64,000 bases of DNA from Berberis thunbergii (lineage: Eukaryota; Streptophyta; Magnoliopsida; Ranunculales; Berberidaceae). Both the position numbers and the translations under genes were made by a program. Below the pieces are notes generated by a model. That model searched no databases. It saw nothing but the letters and a program-made list of their open reading frames with translations, and had not been told where the DNA came from. The number at the start of each line of letters is the position of its first letter. The first letter of the stretch is position 1. The stretch lies in NCBI GenBank assembly GCA_003290165.1, contig QNQO01000601.1, positions 62,001 through 126,000 on the forward strand, in the 5' to 3' direction. This document shows positions 22,131 to 32,879 of this stretch, one piece after another.

Positions 22131-23535
22131 AGTTAAAAATTTGCTAGATCAAAGAGATTAGATTAAATCATATCAGATCAAAGAAGTTAAAAGTAGATCA
22201 AAGAATATTAAATCAAAGAAGATCAGATCAAATAAGATCAGATCAGATCAAATAAGATCAGAGAAAATCAAGGAAGATCAAAGAAAATCAAATTAGATCA
22301 AAGAAGATCAGAGAAGATCAGATCAAAGATTATCAAATAAGATCAAAGAAGATCAGATCAGATCAGATCAAATCAAAGAAGATCAGATCAAATAAGATCA
22401 AAGAAGATCAAAGAAAATCAAAGAAGATCAAATAAGATCAGAGAAGATCAGATCAAAGATTATTAAATAAGATCAGATCAGATCAAAGAAGACCAAAGTA
22501 AATCAGATAAAAAAAATATAAAAGAAGATCAGATAAAAAAATATCAAAGAAGTTCAAAGAATATCAAAGAATATCAGAGAAGATCAGATCAAAGCAGATC
22601 AAATCAGATCAAAGAAGATCAGATCAGATCAAAGAAGTTAAAAGTAGATCAAATAAGTTAAAAGTAGATCAAAGAGATTAGATTAAATCATATCAGATCA
22701 GATCAGATCAAAGAAGTTAAAAGTAGATCAAAGAATATTAAATCAAAGAAGATCAGATCAAATAAGATCAGATCAGATCAAAGAAAATCAAATAAGATCA
22801 GAGAAGATCAAGGAAGATCAAAGAAAATCAAATTAGATCAAAGAAGTTCAAAGAAGTTCAAAGAAGATCAGAGAATATCAGAGAAGATCAGATCAAAGAT
22901 TATCAAATAAGATCAAAGAAGATCAGATCAGATCAAAGAAGATCAGATCAGATCAAATCAAAGAAGATCAGATCAAATAAGATCAAAGAAGATCAAAGAA
23001 AATCAAAGAAGATCAGAGAAGATCAGATCAAAGATTATTAAATAAGATCAGATCAGATCAAATCAGATCAAAGAAGACCAAAGTAAATCAGATAAAAAAT
23101 ATAAAAGAAGATCAGATAAAAAAATATCAAAGAAGTTCAAAGAATATCAAAGAATATCAGAGAAGATCAGATCAAAGCAGATCAAATCAGATCAGATCAG
23201 ATCAAAGAAGTTAAAAGTAGATCAAATAAGTTAAAAGTAGATCAAAGAGATTAGATTAAATCATATCAGATCAGATCAGATCAAAGAAGTTAAAAGTAGA
23301 TCAAAGAATATTAAATCAAAGAAGATCAGATCAGATCAAAGAAAATCAAATAAGATCAGAGAAGATCAAGGAAGATCAAAGAAAATCAAAGAAAATCAAA
23401 GAAAATCAAATAAGATCAAAGAAGTTCAAAGAAGATCAAAGAAGTTCAGAGAAGATCAGATCAAAGAATATCAAATAAGATCAAAGAAGATCAAAAAAGT
23501 TCAGATCAGATAAAAGAATATCAATGAAGATCAAA
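22130..23535. repeat. GATCA-rich simple/minisatellite array, ~1.4 kb
   Basis: Almost wholly built from AGATCA, AAATCA and AAGAAG words on the plus strand, so T and C occur nearly only inside ATC. A longer order is present: the block with AGAGATTAGATTAAATC recurs at 22153, 22673 and 23246 (520 and 573 base steps), each time followed by similar text. It contains no gene. Confidence 0.9.
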
Positions 23536-23559
23536 AAAACCACTAAAGAGGTTAGGCCG

Positions 23560-24640
23560 CGCTAATTGGTTAAAAAAAAAAAACAAACTAAAGAGGTTAG
23601 CGACGGTTTTGTAACCGTAGCTAACATGATTTTAAAAAACAATATATAGTAAACTAGTTAGCGACAGTAATAGAGCCGTAGCTAAGGATTTTTGTAATTT
23701 AAAAAAAAATATTAAAAGACCTTAGCGACGGCTTGCAAACCGTAGCTAATGTGATTTAAAAAAAATAATAATAAAAAAAGCTTAGCGACGGTTTTCTAAC
23801 CGTAGCTAACATGATTTTAAAAAAATATATATATAGTAAACTAGTTAGCGACGGTAATAGAGCCGTAGCTAAGGATTTTTGTAATTTTTAAAAAAAAATA
23901 TTAAAAGACCTTAGCGATGGCTTGCAAACCGTAGCTAATGTGATTTAAAATAAAAAAAATAAAAAAAGCTTAGCGACGGTTTTCTAACCGTAGCTAACAT
24001 GATTTTAAAAAAAATATATATATAGTAAACTAGTTAGCGACGGTAATAGAGCCGTAGCTAAGGATTTTGTAATTTTTAAAAAAAAAATATTAAAAGATCT
24101 TAGCGATGGCTTGCAAACCGTAGCTAATGTGATTTAAAATAAAAAAATAAAAAAAGCTTAGCGACGGTTTTCTAACCGTAGCTAACATGATTTTAAAAAA
24201 TATATATATATAGTAAACTAGTTAGCGACGGTAATAGAGCCGTAGCTAAGGATTTTTGTAATTTTTTTAAAAAAATATTAAAAGACATTAGCGACGGCTT
24301 GCAAACCGTAGCTAATGTGATTTAAAAAAAAAAAAAAAAAAACGTAGCGACGGTTTTCTAACCGTAGCTAACATGATTTTTAAAAAAAATATATATATAG
24401 TAAACTAGTTAGCGACGGTAATAGAGCCGTAGCTAAGGATTTTTGTAATTTAAAAAAAAAAATATTAAAAGACCTTAGCGACGGCGTGAAAACCGTAGCT
24501 AACGTGATTTTTTAAAAACAAAAAAAAATTAAAAAAAGCTTAGCGACGGTTTTGTAACCGTGGCTAATCAGTTTTAAAAAAAAAAAACTAAAAAGAGGTT
24601 AGCGACGGCCCATTGCCGTCGCTAATTGGTTTTTTTAAAA
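23560..24640. repeat. Five tandem ~188 bp repeats
   Basis: CTAGTTAGCGAC recurs at 23654, 23841, 24030, 24218 and 24405, a step of 187-189 bases. Each unit carries three hairpins of the TAGCGACGG...CCGTAGCTA type separated by poly-A, poly-T and TATATATA runs. Confidence 0.9.
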
Positions 24641-24649
24641 AAATATCAC

Positions 24650-24940
24650 CGATCCGCGTGAAATCTCATCTCAACCGTTAATAACACCCAAAATTTTAAC
24701 TCAATCCAACGCACTAAATCAAACCACGTCATCGATCCGCGTGAAACTAACACAACCAATCATCTTCAATTACCTTTCTCTATATAAATTTCAATTTTTT
24801 CTACAAACCAACTTAAACAAAAATTTTCTCTCAAAATTTTTTTTTCTTTCATCTTCCAGAGAAGAAACCCACTGAGGAGAAGTCTGCCGCTTCCTCGACA
24901 CCGAACCCGGCCGCCTCTCTCTCCCCTCCCTTCATTCGCC
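24650..24940 (+). promoter_or_regulatory. Promoter-like unique segment inside the CACTA
   Basis: The only non-repetitive stretch of the element. It contains GATCCGCGTGAAA twice, a TATA box (TCTATATAAAT near 24780) and an AC-rich then CT-rich leader resembling a plant 5' UTR, and ends in a Pro/Ser-rich reading without a long frame. It could be the element's old transposase promoter or a captured host promoter. Confidence 0.4.
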
Positions 24941-24944
24941 GCCT

Positions 24945-25270
24945 CTCTCTCGGAGATCTGAGATCTCTCATCTCAGAGATCTGAGTCCCGAGATCTCGGA
25001 GATCTGAGATCTCGGATATCTGAGATCTCGGATATCTGAGATCTCGAAGATCTGAGATCTCGAAGATCTGAGATCTCTGATCTCGGAGATCTTGGATAAT
25101 CTCAAAGATCTGAGTTCTCGAGATCTGAAATCTCAGATCTCGGAGAGATTCCGATATTTTTTAAAATATATATATATATTTTTTTAAAATCTTAGAGATC
25201 TCGGAGAAATCTGATTTTAAAAAATTTTTAAAGATCTCGGAGATATCTCAGATCTCGGAGAGATCGAAAA
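24945..25270. repeat. AGATCT palindrome array
   Basis: Repeats of GAGATCTGAGATCTCG and shortened forms, interrupted by AT-rich runs. The unit is close to self-complementary, so single strands can fold in many registers. It has the same GATC core as the 22130-23535 array but GC-richer flanks. Confidence 0.8.
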
Positions 25271-25319
25271 AAATATATATATATTTAAAAAAAACCATTT
25301 AGTAAAAAAAAAAAATAAT

Positions 25320-25864
25320 TTTTTTTAAAAAATCAGTTAGCCACGGCAAAATGCCGTCGCTAAAATAAAAAAAATTCAAATTTTTTTTTAAAAAATCAGT
25401 TAGCCACGGCTAAAATACCGTCGCTAAGATAAAATTTTTTTTTTTTTTTTTTTTTTAAAAAATCAGTTAGCCACGGCCATAATGCCGTCGCTAAAAAAAA
25501 AAATTTTAATTTTTTAAAAAAATCAATTAGCCACGGCCAAAATGCCGTCGCTAAGGTAAAAAAATTTTGAATTTTTTTAAAAAAATCATTTAGCTACGGC
25601 AACAATGCCGTCGCTAAAATAAAAAAATGTTAAATTTTTTTTTACAAAAATTCAATTAGCGACGGATATTTTACACTTTAGCGACGGGTTTATGCCGTCG
25701 CTAATTAGCTACGGCTATTTTGCCGTCGCTGAATCAAATAGCGACGATAAATCTTGCTACGGGATAGCGACGGCTGTGGTGCCGTTGCTGATACCTTTTA
25801 GCTACGGTTTTTGCTCAATTAGCGACGGATTTTAGCCGTCGCTGATGTCCATTTTTTTGTAGTG
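25320..25864. repeat. Right subterminal inverted-repeat cluster
   Basis: About eight hairpins of the form TTAGCCACGG...CCGTCGCTAA separated by A/T runs, ending in the terminal repeat. They mirror the left cluster with a distinct variant (GCCACGG), which may mark the two ends as different to the transposase. Confidence 0.85.
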
Positions 25865-27056
25865 AGAGATGACAAACATGAGGTAGAATGTTATGATGAA
25901 CTCTAGAACTAGAGACTGAACTTCTGAACCTGATGGTGATGTCCCTACAAACAATGGTTCTTCCCATCCAAACAATGCACGCAGGGTTCCACTTGCTAGC
26001 GTAGCTCCCACCAGCTGAGACATCGCATAGGCTGGAACCTTTTTTATTATGAAAAAAATAGTTGAGGTTAATTAAGGTTCAAGCTAAGATCAACGTGATA
26101 AACCCTACCGAAGAATATATATTCTTCAAAAACATATACATATTTCATTTTGTTTGTAGACCAAACAGTGTGTGATTAACTTTGATTTTTATTGAATATG
26201 AGATGAAAGCAATTTCCCCAAGCTTGATTAAGTTATTCCAAATCAAGATGACATATGGCACGTTTTCTGTAGTGCAACGGAAAAGGTTGGATAAAAAATG
26301 TGCAAAACAAAACACACAATAAAACAAAGCTCATTAAGCTAATGATTCACCCAATGGTTGTCGGTTTCATTAAAATTTTCGAACTTGTAGAGATGTGGAA
26401 TTTTTTTTTTTTTTGTATATCAAGCAGAAGCAGAAGCAGAAGCATGAAATTTGAAGTTACACGTCTAAACTGTGGGGGGATTTGAATGAAGACCATGTTC
26501 TGCAATTTTAGACATCTAAATAAACTATAAAGTAACAGATTATCATAATTTACCTCTTTCCATGGGAATCTCTTGCAAGTAGCCAAGCCAACTGTAACAG
26601 CAGGATTCAGATGTGCTCCGGAGATATGACCAACTGCGTACACCATTGCCATGACTGCGAACCCCAAACAATTGCCATTCCAGGTAATGTCACCACATTG
26701 TCTTTCGTCGCATTAACAATAGCCGATGCACAGCCCGCAAATATGAGAAAAAAGGTTCCCAGGGCCTCAGCAATCAACTATATACCATAAACAATTTAAG
26801 TTATTGAGTCAAATAAAATGTCATTAATCTGGATCCATTGTTTGTTAGAAGAAATGGTCACCTTTTGCAAGAAAGGAATAGAACCACAACAGGCATTATG
26901 ATCATTCTTTAATGAAGGTTGATTGGATTTACGAGCGATCTCATCTTTATAAGTTGGTTCACTAACTCTTGAATTCACATGAACTCCCTCCTCCATGGAT
27001 CTTTCTAACTCAATGGATCTTTCATATTTGCCATTGAATGGAGAGTTTTGAGCCAT
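25865..27056 (-). pseudogene. NOD26-like aquaporin (NIP), exons 1, 2 and 5' part of 3
   Basis: Membrane channel of the MIP family. Exon 1 is 27056-26862 (ATG, acidic cytosolic N-terminus, SIPFLQK end). Exon 2 is about 26777-26554 and reads LIAEALGTFFLIFAGCAS, then VYAVGHISGAHLNPAVTVG with the first NPA motif. Exon 3 runs 26038-25865 and continues at 19190. All splice junctions are GT-AG. Defects: one G is missing in exon 2 near 26662 between AIVWG and FAVM, shifting the frame; the CACTA splits exon 3; exons 4-5 survive only in copy A (15458-15905). The gene would have been complete before the rearrangements. Confidence 0.9.
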
Positions 27057-28328
27057 TACTAGCTACTCAACGTAGAAGAAATGGTGCAAGGAGGAGAGAG
27101 CACACTCAACTGCTACTTATAATGGTAGAAATGTGTTTAAAGGGACCAAAGAAACCAAACACAATGAGGCCGGTTAGAAAATGAGAGATTTTATAATTTT
27201 ATGCTATATAGAAAATGATGTTTATTCGGATCTGCCGTCTCTAGTCATTTTCTATGGAATTTCTACATTCGACCCAACGTTGAGATAAAAGAGGCAAAAC
27301 CAAACGAAAATGAGAATTAACTAATGTGTTTGCATGAGTCAACTGAATGCCAAAGTGGTATTCTAGAATAGAAGCAAGAAAATATTTTGTTCTTTATAGC
27401 TGGATCAAAATTGGTTTAGCTTACAATTGAGTTTGAATTAGTCAGTAAACATACGTAGACATTATACGGGTCCATTTATGACATAAACTTAATTTGTAAA
27501 TGTTAAAAACCTTACATCCAGGAGTAGATGATCTCAATTCTTAGAAAAATGAAATAATAATAATAATGGTATATTGGAATTTTACGAAACTAGTACCCAC
27601 TAAGAACAACTCCCGACAAGTGATTTCACAATTAATTAAGCCTGCTTTGATACTGTCATAATCTCAAAAAATTACAAAATTTCTCTCTCGCCATGCACTC
27701 ATCTCACCCAATTACCTCTGAGTTCTTATCTTCTTCTCAGTCTGCTATGCACTTGCCTTACATTATAGTCCTTCCTTAAACCAAATTAAGCCAAAATTTT
27801 GCTTTAATTCCTAATTATCGCTGTGCACTTGCTTGACCTAGTCTCATGTAATAATTATGAACTTGTTGGCTTTGAAAATTCACGATACCTCCACAGATTA
27901 AAATACATTTTAACCTTTGCAATTAGTTAATTCGACATATATAATACACAATTATGGGACATCATTTTCTTGAATACAATGCTAATACTAAATTGATGAA
28001 GGCCCTTGCAAGTATAATGGTAAAAAAAAAAAAAAAAAAAATAGTTAAAATTCAGGAAAACATGCATGAAGGTGGTGAGGTGGTTGACTGGTTGGCACAA
28101 AAGAGATCACCGTCCATATCATTTAGAAAGATACATGATTTCCATAAAATCAAAGTTGGTAATCAACTGATCATTGTTACATTGGACATTTAAACATGCA
28201 TTCAAGAATTCACCCATCCAGCCAAGTATTATTATTTCACAAACATCTCTCCAATACTACGTACTATGTCACCCTATTTCAGACTTGACTGAATTTTGAA
28301 TCCACCTAATAATCCTTGCATCATGCAA
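27057..28328. other. Intergenic DNA upstream of NIP
   Basis: AT-rich. The first 200 bases are the presumed NIP promoter side. No coding frame, repeat pair or RNA gene was recognised in the remainder. Confidence 0.5.
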
Positions 28329-30780
28329 TTTTTTTTTTTTTTTTTTTTTTTTAAGAATACTAGGATTTTTATTACTTGAAAAAATCTTTTACATCAGTCG
28401 GGGGTACCTTTACCCGATAAAGAGAAACAGAGAACATACATCATAGCAAACCCAAAATAAATAGTGACCAAACCCCTCGATCAATGCCTATACTTGCTGT
28501 TACTTTTCTTCGTTCTAGATGATCTACGGGGGTATACCTTGATGTCTTCGAAGTTCGTCGCATCAAATCTTTTCGATATTCGAATTTGGTCTGTCTTTAA
28601 ACCTGACACTACTCTTGACCTAATGGTGTATTCATCCAAATCTTCTTCTTCTGAGCTGATTGTATCCGAAATGTCGGTATCGGTCTCCATTTCGGTGTCG
28701 CTGTTAGCGTTACGAACCAAATAGTTAATATGTTTTATATTTGGTGCTTCAAGTACTATTGCATCCACTAAAGTTTCGTCATCTTGTACAATACCCGCAT
28801 TTGCTGAAAACCCTACCTTCCGATCATGCACCTCGTCACCACTCTGAACGCGAGTCTGAGCACCAACGTGAGCTCCACTGTCAGCACCATTGCCAGAGCC
28901 ATAGACACTGTCAACATGATCATCTGCAGCTACTGCGTCCTCCTTTGTTGGCCCGGAGTTGCTGCCTGGAAGCATTGCATTTATTTGTAGATAAGCATTC
29001 CCACTGCTCTTCTTTTACCCTGGGCTAGAGATCCCGACATCCCCGCCTACAGGCTTGGTCGAAACCCCCTGCGCCCTCCCTGGTTCCAATTGGTGAACAT
29101 ACTCGTACGCTCTCTGCTGCGGCCTTGAGCTGCTACCTGAAGCATTATCACATTCTTGCAGAAAAGCTTGGTCATCAGTCGCATTTTTCCCAGGGATCAA
29201 CTTCTTTGGATCATCATCTATAGCATTTGATATTTTGTTCACCAAAACAACTATTGGTGACGCGGCGTGCTCTGTAGAAACAGAAAGCCCTGAAATTGTC
29301 TCTCCTTGTTTTTGAATTGCGTTTGCAATCTCAACTGCTGTGTACCCCGCCTCAAGAAGTCCTTCCTCCAATGTTTCTGGCTTTACCATGTCACTGACTG
29401 GATCCTTCGCCTTACAAGGCAATTGATGATTCATTAGATTACTCTCATCTTCAACTATGTTCTCTTCTTTCACCAAGTTGGGTGTTCTCACATTGCCCTT
29501 ATGACCTAATTTTTTCTGCAATAATCCTCCTGATGTCCTAACAATGAGCAATAATCACAATATTTGAAACCCGGCTATTCAATCCTTTGCCAAAAGCCCC
29601 TATTGTTAGATCTATCTATCCAAATTCTACTCGGTAACTTTTCCGCCAAAGTCATCTCCACGCAAACACGGGCATAAGTCGAGCATGAAAGACATTGAGT
29701 ATGATCATCCATGCGCAAAAAGACACCAAAAGAGTTCATAATTGCTTTCAAAAGAGGGGGATGAAATAAATGCAAAGGAAAGTTAAGCAACTCTACCCAT
29801 AGTGGAACCGATATCGGATCTACTTTCAGACTGAAACCATCATGCCAGCGAAAAGCTTTGAATCGAACTCCCCGGATCAAGAAAGAATCTCTTGCCAATA
29901 CTTTCTTTGCTTCCGCCTCAGATTGAAGCTGGACAAGAACGTGACGTTGGTCTAGCAAACCTAGCGAGAAATCGCCTAGAATCCCCCAGGTTCGATTTAT
30001 CGAATCTCTAATATCTTCCAATGTTGGTCTGTAGCTAGAGAACTTTAAGACTATCACGTGTTTTTCCATGAAAGCTTCCCCACGTGTTTCATCAGATGCC
30101 GTAAGCCCAATGGCTAGCTCTCCTTCTTTTCGGAATCTAGCCCCCTCAACATTTGTTTCTTTAACCTCATCAACCAGTATTTTTCCAAGGATTTGGGCGA
30201 AAGACGGCTTAGTAGCCTCTACCGCAGGTTCCTTACTCTCCATTAGGGGAGAAGAAATGTTGACGGCTAGAAGAGCCATCCTAGCACGTTGTTCCCTTCC
30301 CTAGCCAGGTCTGCCCGAGCAACTAAAGTAGAGAAGATAGCAGCAACCCGTTCCTCTGCACGAAAATCCAGGCAGAGTTTCGATCTAATTTCGGCAAAGT
30401 TTCGATCAAAATCCAGGCAGAGTTTCGATCTAAACCCAGGCAGAGAGCAAGCGACAGCCGGTCGATCTTACGGCCTTGAAGCGTCGGCTCAAGTGGCGGC
30501 CGGTCGATCTAGCAGCCTGGATTGGTGGCGGCGCCTGTTGTTTCCCAAACCCTAGCGGCAGTGGCCTGGATTTGTCGAGCTTCCACGATCCTTCTCTCCA
30601 GAGAACCTCCTCGCTCTGGATTTCTCTCCAGAGAACCTCCTTCCCTAGCGACGGCGGCTCTGGATCTTAACTCAGGGCGGCGGCTCTCTACTTTCTTATC
30701 TATCGTTTCGTCTTTCAGTTAACCAAGCCTACTCTGTCGTTTCGTCTCTCAGTTAACCAAGCCTACGCATGGCGGCGGCG
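28329..30780 (-). mobile_element. Non-LTR retrotransposon with ORF1 only (copy A)
   Basis: The plus strand shows a ~24-base T run at 28329-28352, which is the poly-A tail of a minus-strand element. Upstream on the minus strand is one ORF1-type coding region (30279 to about 28481) and a GC-rich leader (to about 30780). Only about 130 bases separate the end of that coding region from the tail, so no ORF2 with endonuclease/reverse transcriptase is present. The same layout occurs at 42883-45669. The 5' limit is approximate, and I could not match a target duplication. Confidence 0.8.
28481..30279 (-). pseudogene. ORF1-type protein (DUF4283, zinc knuckle), copy A
   Basis: From the ATG at 30279: a short N-terminus, PSFAQILGKIL, then a DUF4283 domain (about residues 60-190: VIVLKFSSYRPTLEDIR, GDFSLGLLDQRHVLVQL, PLWVELLNFPLHLFHP). 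A W-Q-R-I-E segment and a CCHC-like knuckle with YCDYC and GHQ follow. DUF4283 plus knuckle is typical of plant L1 ORF1, an RNA-binding chaperone. A TAG replaces the Tyr codon after IE (29574), a one-base shift follows at the A run near 29515, and a CAA-to-TAA change stops the frame at 29015. The C-terminus continues to 28481 and ends in acidic EEEDLDEY and basic PRRSSR segments. Confidence 0.8.
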
Positions 30781-31904
30781 GCGTCTCTGTCGTTTCCCTT
30801 TTGCTCAAAAAGCTCAATAGGCTTCAACTAGGAATTACCATAAGAGAGACAAGTGGAAACCAAACCTTATTTTTTGCATGATTAAGTTAAGATACCAGGT
30901 TATGTGATATAATCATCACTGCAATTCTAGCTAAACAAGCTTGACAATTGTACTCAAATTAGAGAGCCATGTCAAGCTGACATTAGAGTTGTTTTTCCAT
31001 ATGGGAGAATCCTACCTAATATCTGACTGTTTGCATAGCTGTGGCCTAGGATTTTTTTATTTTTTATTTTTTTGAAATTGGGGTAAAAAGACTTAATTTC
31101 TAATTTATCGGTGAGCTAAGGACCTAGCTAGTTTTTAATTTGTTAAAAGGACCCTATATACACATGATTAGAAGAAATACGGATTAACATTAGGAATAAA
31201 GTGTTAAAGCTTCAACCCGTTTCGACACATTTTTCTCGAGCTACTTGTTAAAACGTGATCTCATTTTACTTTAGCTATATTTTTTGTTTGAGCTTAATTT
31301 TGTAGGGAACATGCATATTAATGTCAGCATCAATCTGACAAATGCTTCTCACTATATGACTTTAGGTCCGCACCAGTGGACCATTACATTTTATGTGTAT
31401 CTCGAGTAACATATGTCAAAATGAGATAAACTTTATCTGAACTTTATAAGTAACTTTCTATGTTATTCCGCATAATTCATTGAAATTTCAACTCAGTGGA
31501 TTGACAAAAATCATATTTATATGTAGCCATATCACATTTTTAATGCGTCTCGAGGATTGCATTTTGAAACGGGTTAAAACTTTAACACTTGTTTTTTATG
31601 TGTGAATCCCTAATGTCATCAAAATTTCAGCTTAAACAAATTAATAAATAATATTTTTAGTTTATCGAGTTCCATCTAAGCAAATAAAAACTAACATGAT
31701 CCGAAACTGGCAGTGAAAATCCAAAGACTCAATTTAAGCCAATGCCCCCATCCCCCTTTTAATGATAATTTGTGCAAAAAATGGTCGTGATTTGTGTACA
31801 GTGTTATGCACAAAAACACATCCAATTAAAAGGGATTCAAGCATATACTTCCTCTGAAGAAAGTGAAGCATCAAAAAACCTAAATCGTAGATTTGAAAGA
31901 GCAG
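30781..31904. other. Intergenic DNA with an imperfect foldback
   Basis: No gene recognised. Segments 31184-31232 and 31561-31617 are imperfect inverted copies, sharing ACATTAGG, AGTGTTAAAG and AACCCGTTTC, with CTCGAG or TCTCGAGG just inside each. The pair is about 430 bases apart, as in a degraded MITE or foldback element. Confidence 0.4.
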
Positions 31905-32445
31905 GGGTGGGCAATGTCGGTTCGGTTCGGTTTTGAGGCCCCAAACCAATTTCGAACCGATTTCATTCGGTTTGCCAAAACCCTAACCGAAACAGAATTT
32001 TGTATTTGTAAACCGAATTTCGGATCGGTTCAGTTCGGTTGAGCTGAAATTTCAGGCTCAAACACTTGAAAGACTTTCATTAAAACATGCCCAATTTATT
32101 TACAGGCCTAATTTTTTACAGACCCAATTTTAGCCCAAAATTGAAAACTTTGAGAAAATGGAGGCGATTCAGTGCAACAGGGTGTATTGTAGTGCATTTG
32201 TTGCACTAATCAGGTATTGACACCCACCCGTTATTTAGTTATATATATATATATATATAATTAATCGGTCGATTTGGTTATAAATCGGTTGGTTCAAAAC
32301 CGTAAACCGATTTCGAACCGTTTATAATCGGTTCGGTTCGGTTTAAATTATTTTCTTTCTACTCATATTTCGGTTCGGTTACCGAACCGAATTTGAAAAT
32401 GAATTCGATCGATTAACTAAATTTAAATCGGTTTTGCCTACCCCT
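31905..32445. mobile_element. hAT-like MITE, 541 bp
   Basis: Ends GGGTGGGCAA and TTGCCTACCCCT form the inverted termini common in plant hAT MITEs (CAGGGGTGGGCAA type). An exact 8 bp duplication AAGAGCAG flanks it (31897-31904, 32446-32453), the hAT hallmark. The body is rich in TTCGGTTCGGTT and its complement, so it can fold, and has a TA microsatellite near 32240. No coding capacity. Confidence 0.85.
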
Positions 32446-32879
32446 AAGAGCAGCAAAGGAGCTTGAATGCAGCGTCCCATTCCAACACTTGATCTCAATA
32501 GATGGTTCCAACAAAGAGGATATGCCAAAGTAACTTATTTGTAAGTGTTTATTTATCACAATGCATTTCATTATCTATATGCGTTTCATTAAGTAGGTTT
32601 TGCATTTTGTTTGGTTTCTAAACTTATCATTGGCTAAAAACCTTAGAAGGAAAGGAACTATGACTTGTCTAATTAAGTATGCAACCTTTGTGCTTGAATT
32701 GCTTAAGGTTGTGTGGTCTGACAATATTTCCGAAATATGTTTTCAAACTGTTAAGAACTGAAATATTATTTCATGTAGGTTGATTAAATCTAAGCGTTCT
32801 ACAACATTTTCATTAAATGCTTAGATAATTATGACTATTTCCATGAAACATATCTTTTACCAAATTGTATTGGTGGTGC

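Larger units (their letters stand above)
19191..25864. mobile_element. CACTA (En/Spm) transposon, non-autonomous, 6,674 bp
   Basis: Both ends read CACTACAAAAAAA inward (19191 rightward and 25864 leftward). The target duplication AGA flanks it (19188-19190, 25865-25867); the unoccupied site survives in copy A near 16036-16045. Terminal CACTA plus a 3 bp TSD defines the superfamily. The subterminal 600 bases at each side are packed with copies of TTAGCGACGG and its inverted partner, the usual transposase-binding arrangement. No transposase frame is present; the interior is tandem repeats, so it must rely on an autonomous relative for movement. It splits NIP exon 3 in copy B. Confidence 0.95.
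16072..25899. repeat. Tandem duplication, copy B (seipin plus NIP exon 3), interrupted by CACTA
   Basis: Starts with the bases found at 2236 and runs through seipin copy B to NIP exon 3, rejoining the unduplicated 5' half of NIP after 25899. Compared with copy A it lacks the Ty3/gypsy element and about 960 bases (the counterpart of 14976-15938, holding NIP exons 4-5). It carries the CACTA transposon at 19191-25864. Confidence 0.85.

Noticed and set aside
19800..25860. CRISPR array or functional tRNA cluster
   Set aside because: Repeats are long, AT-rich, hairpin-forming and lie within CACTA ends in a plant genome; the tRNA-like parts have broken acceptor stems and a shortened D-arm, so they are relics rather than working tRNA genes.
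15458..27056. Functional aquaporin gene with very long introns
   Set aside because: The 6.7 kb insertion is inside an exon and has CACTA ends with a target duplication; exon 2 has a frameshift; the downstream exons belong to the other duplicate.
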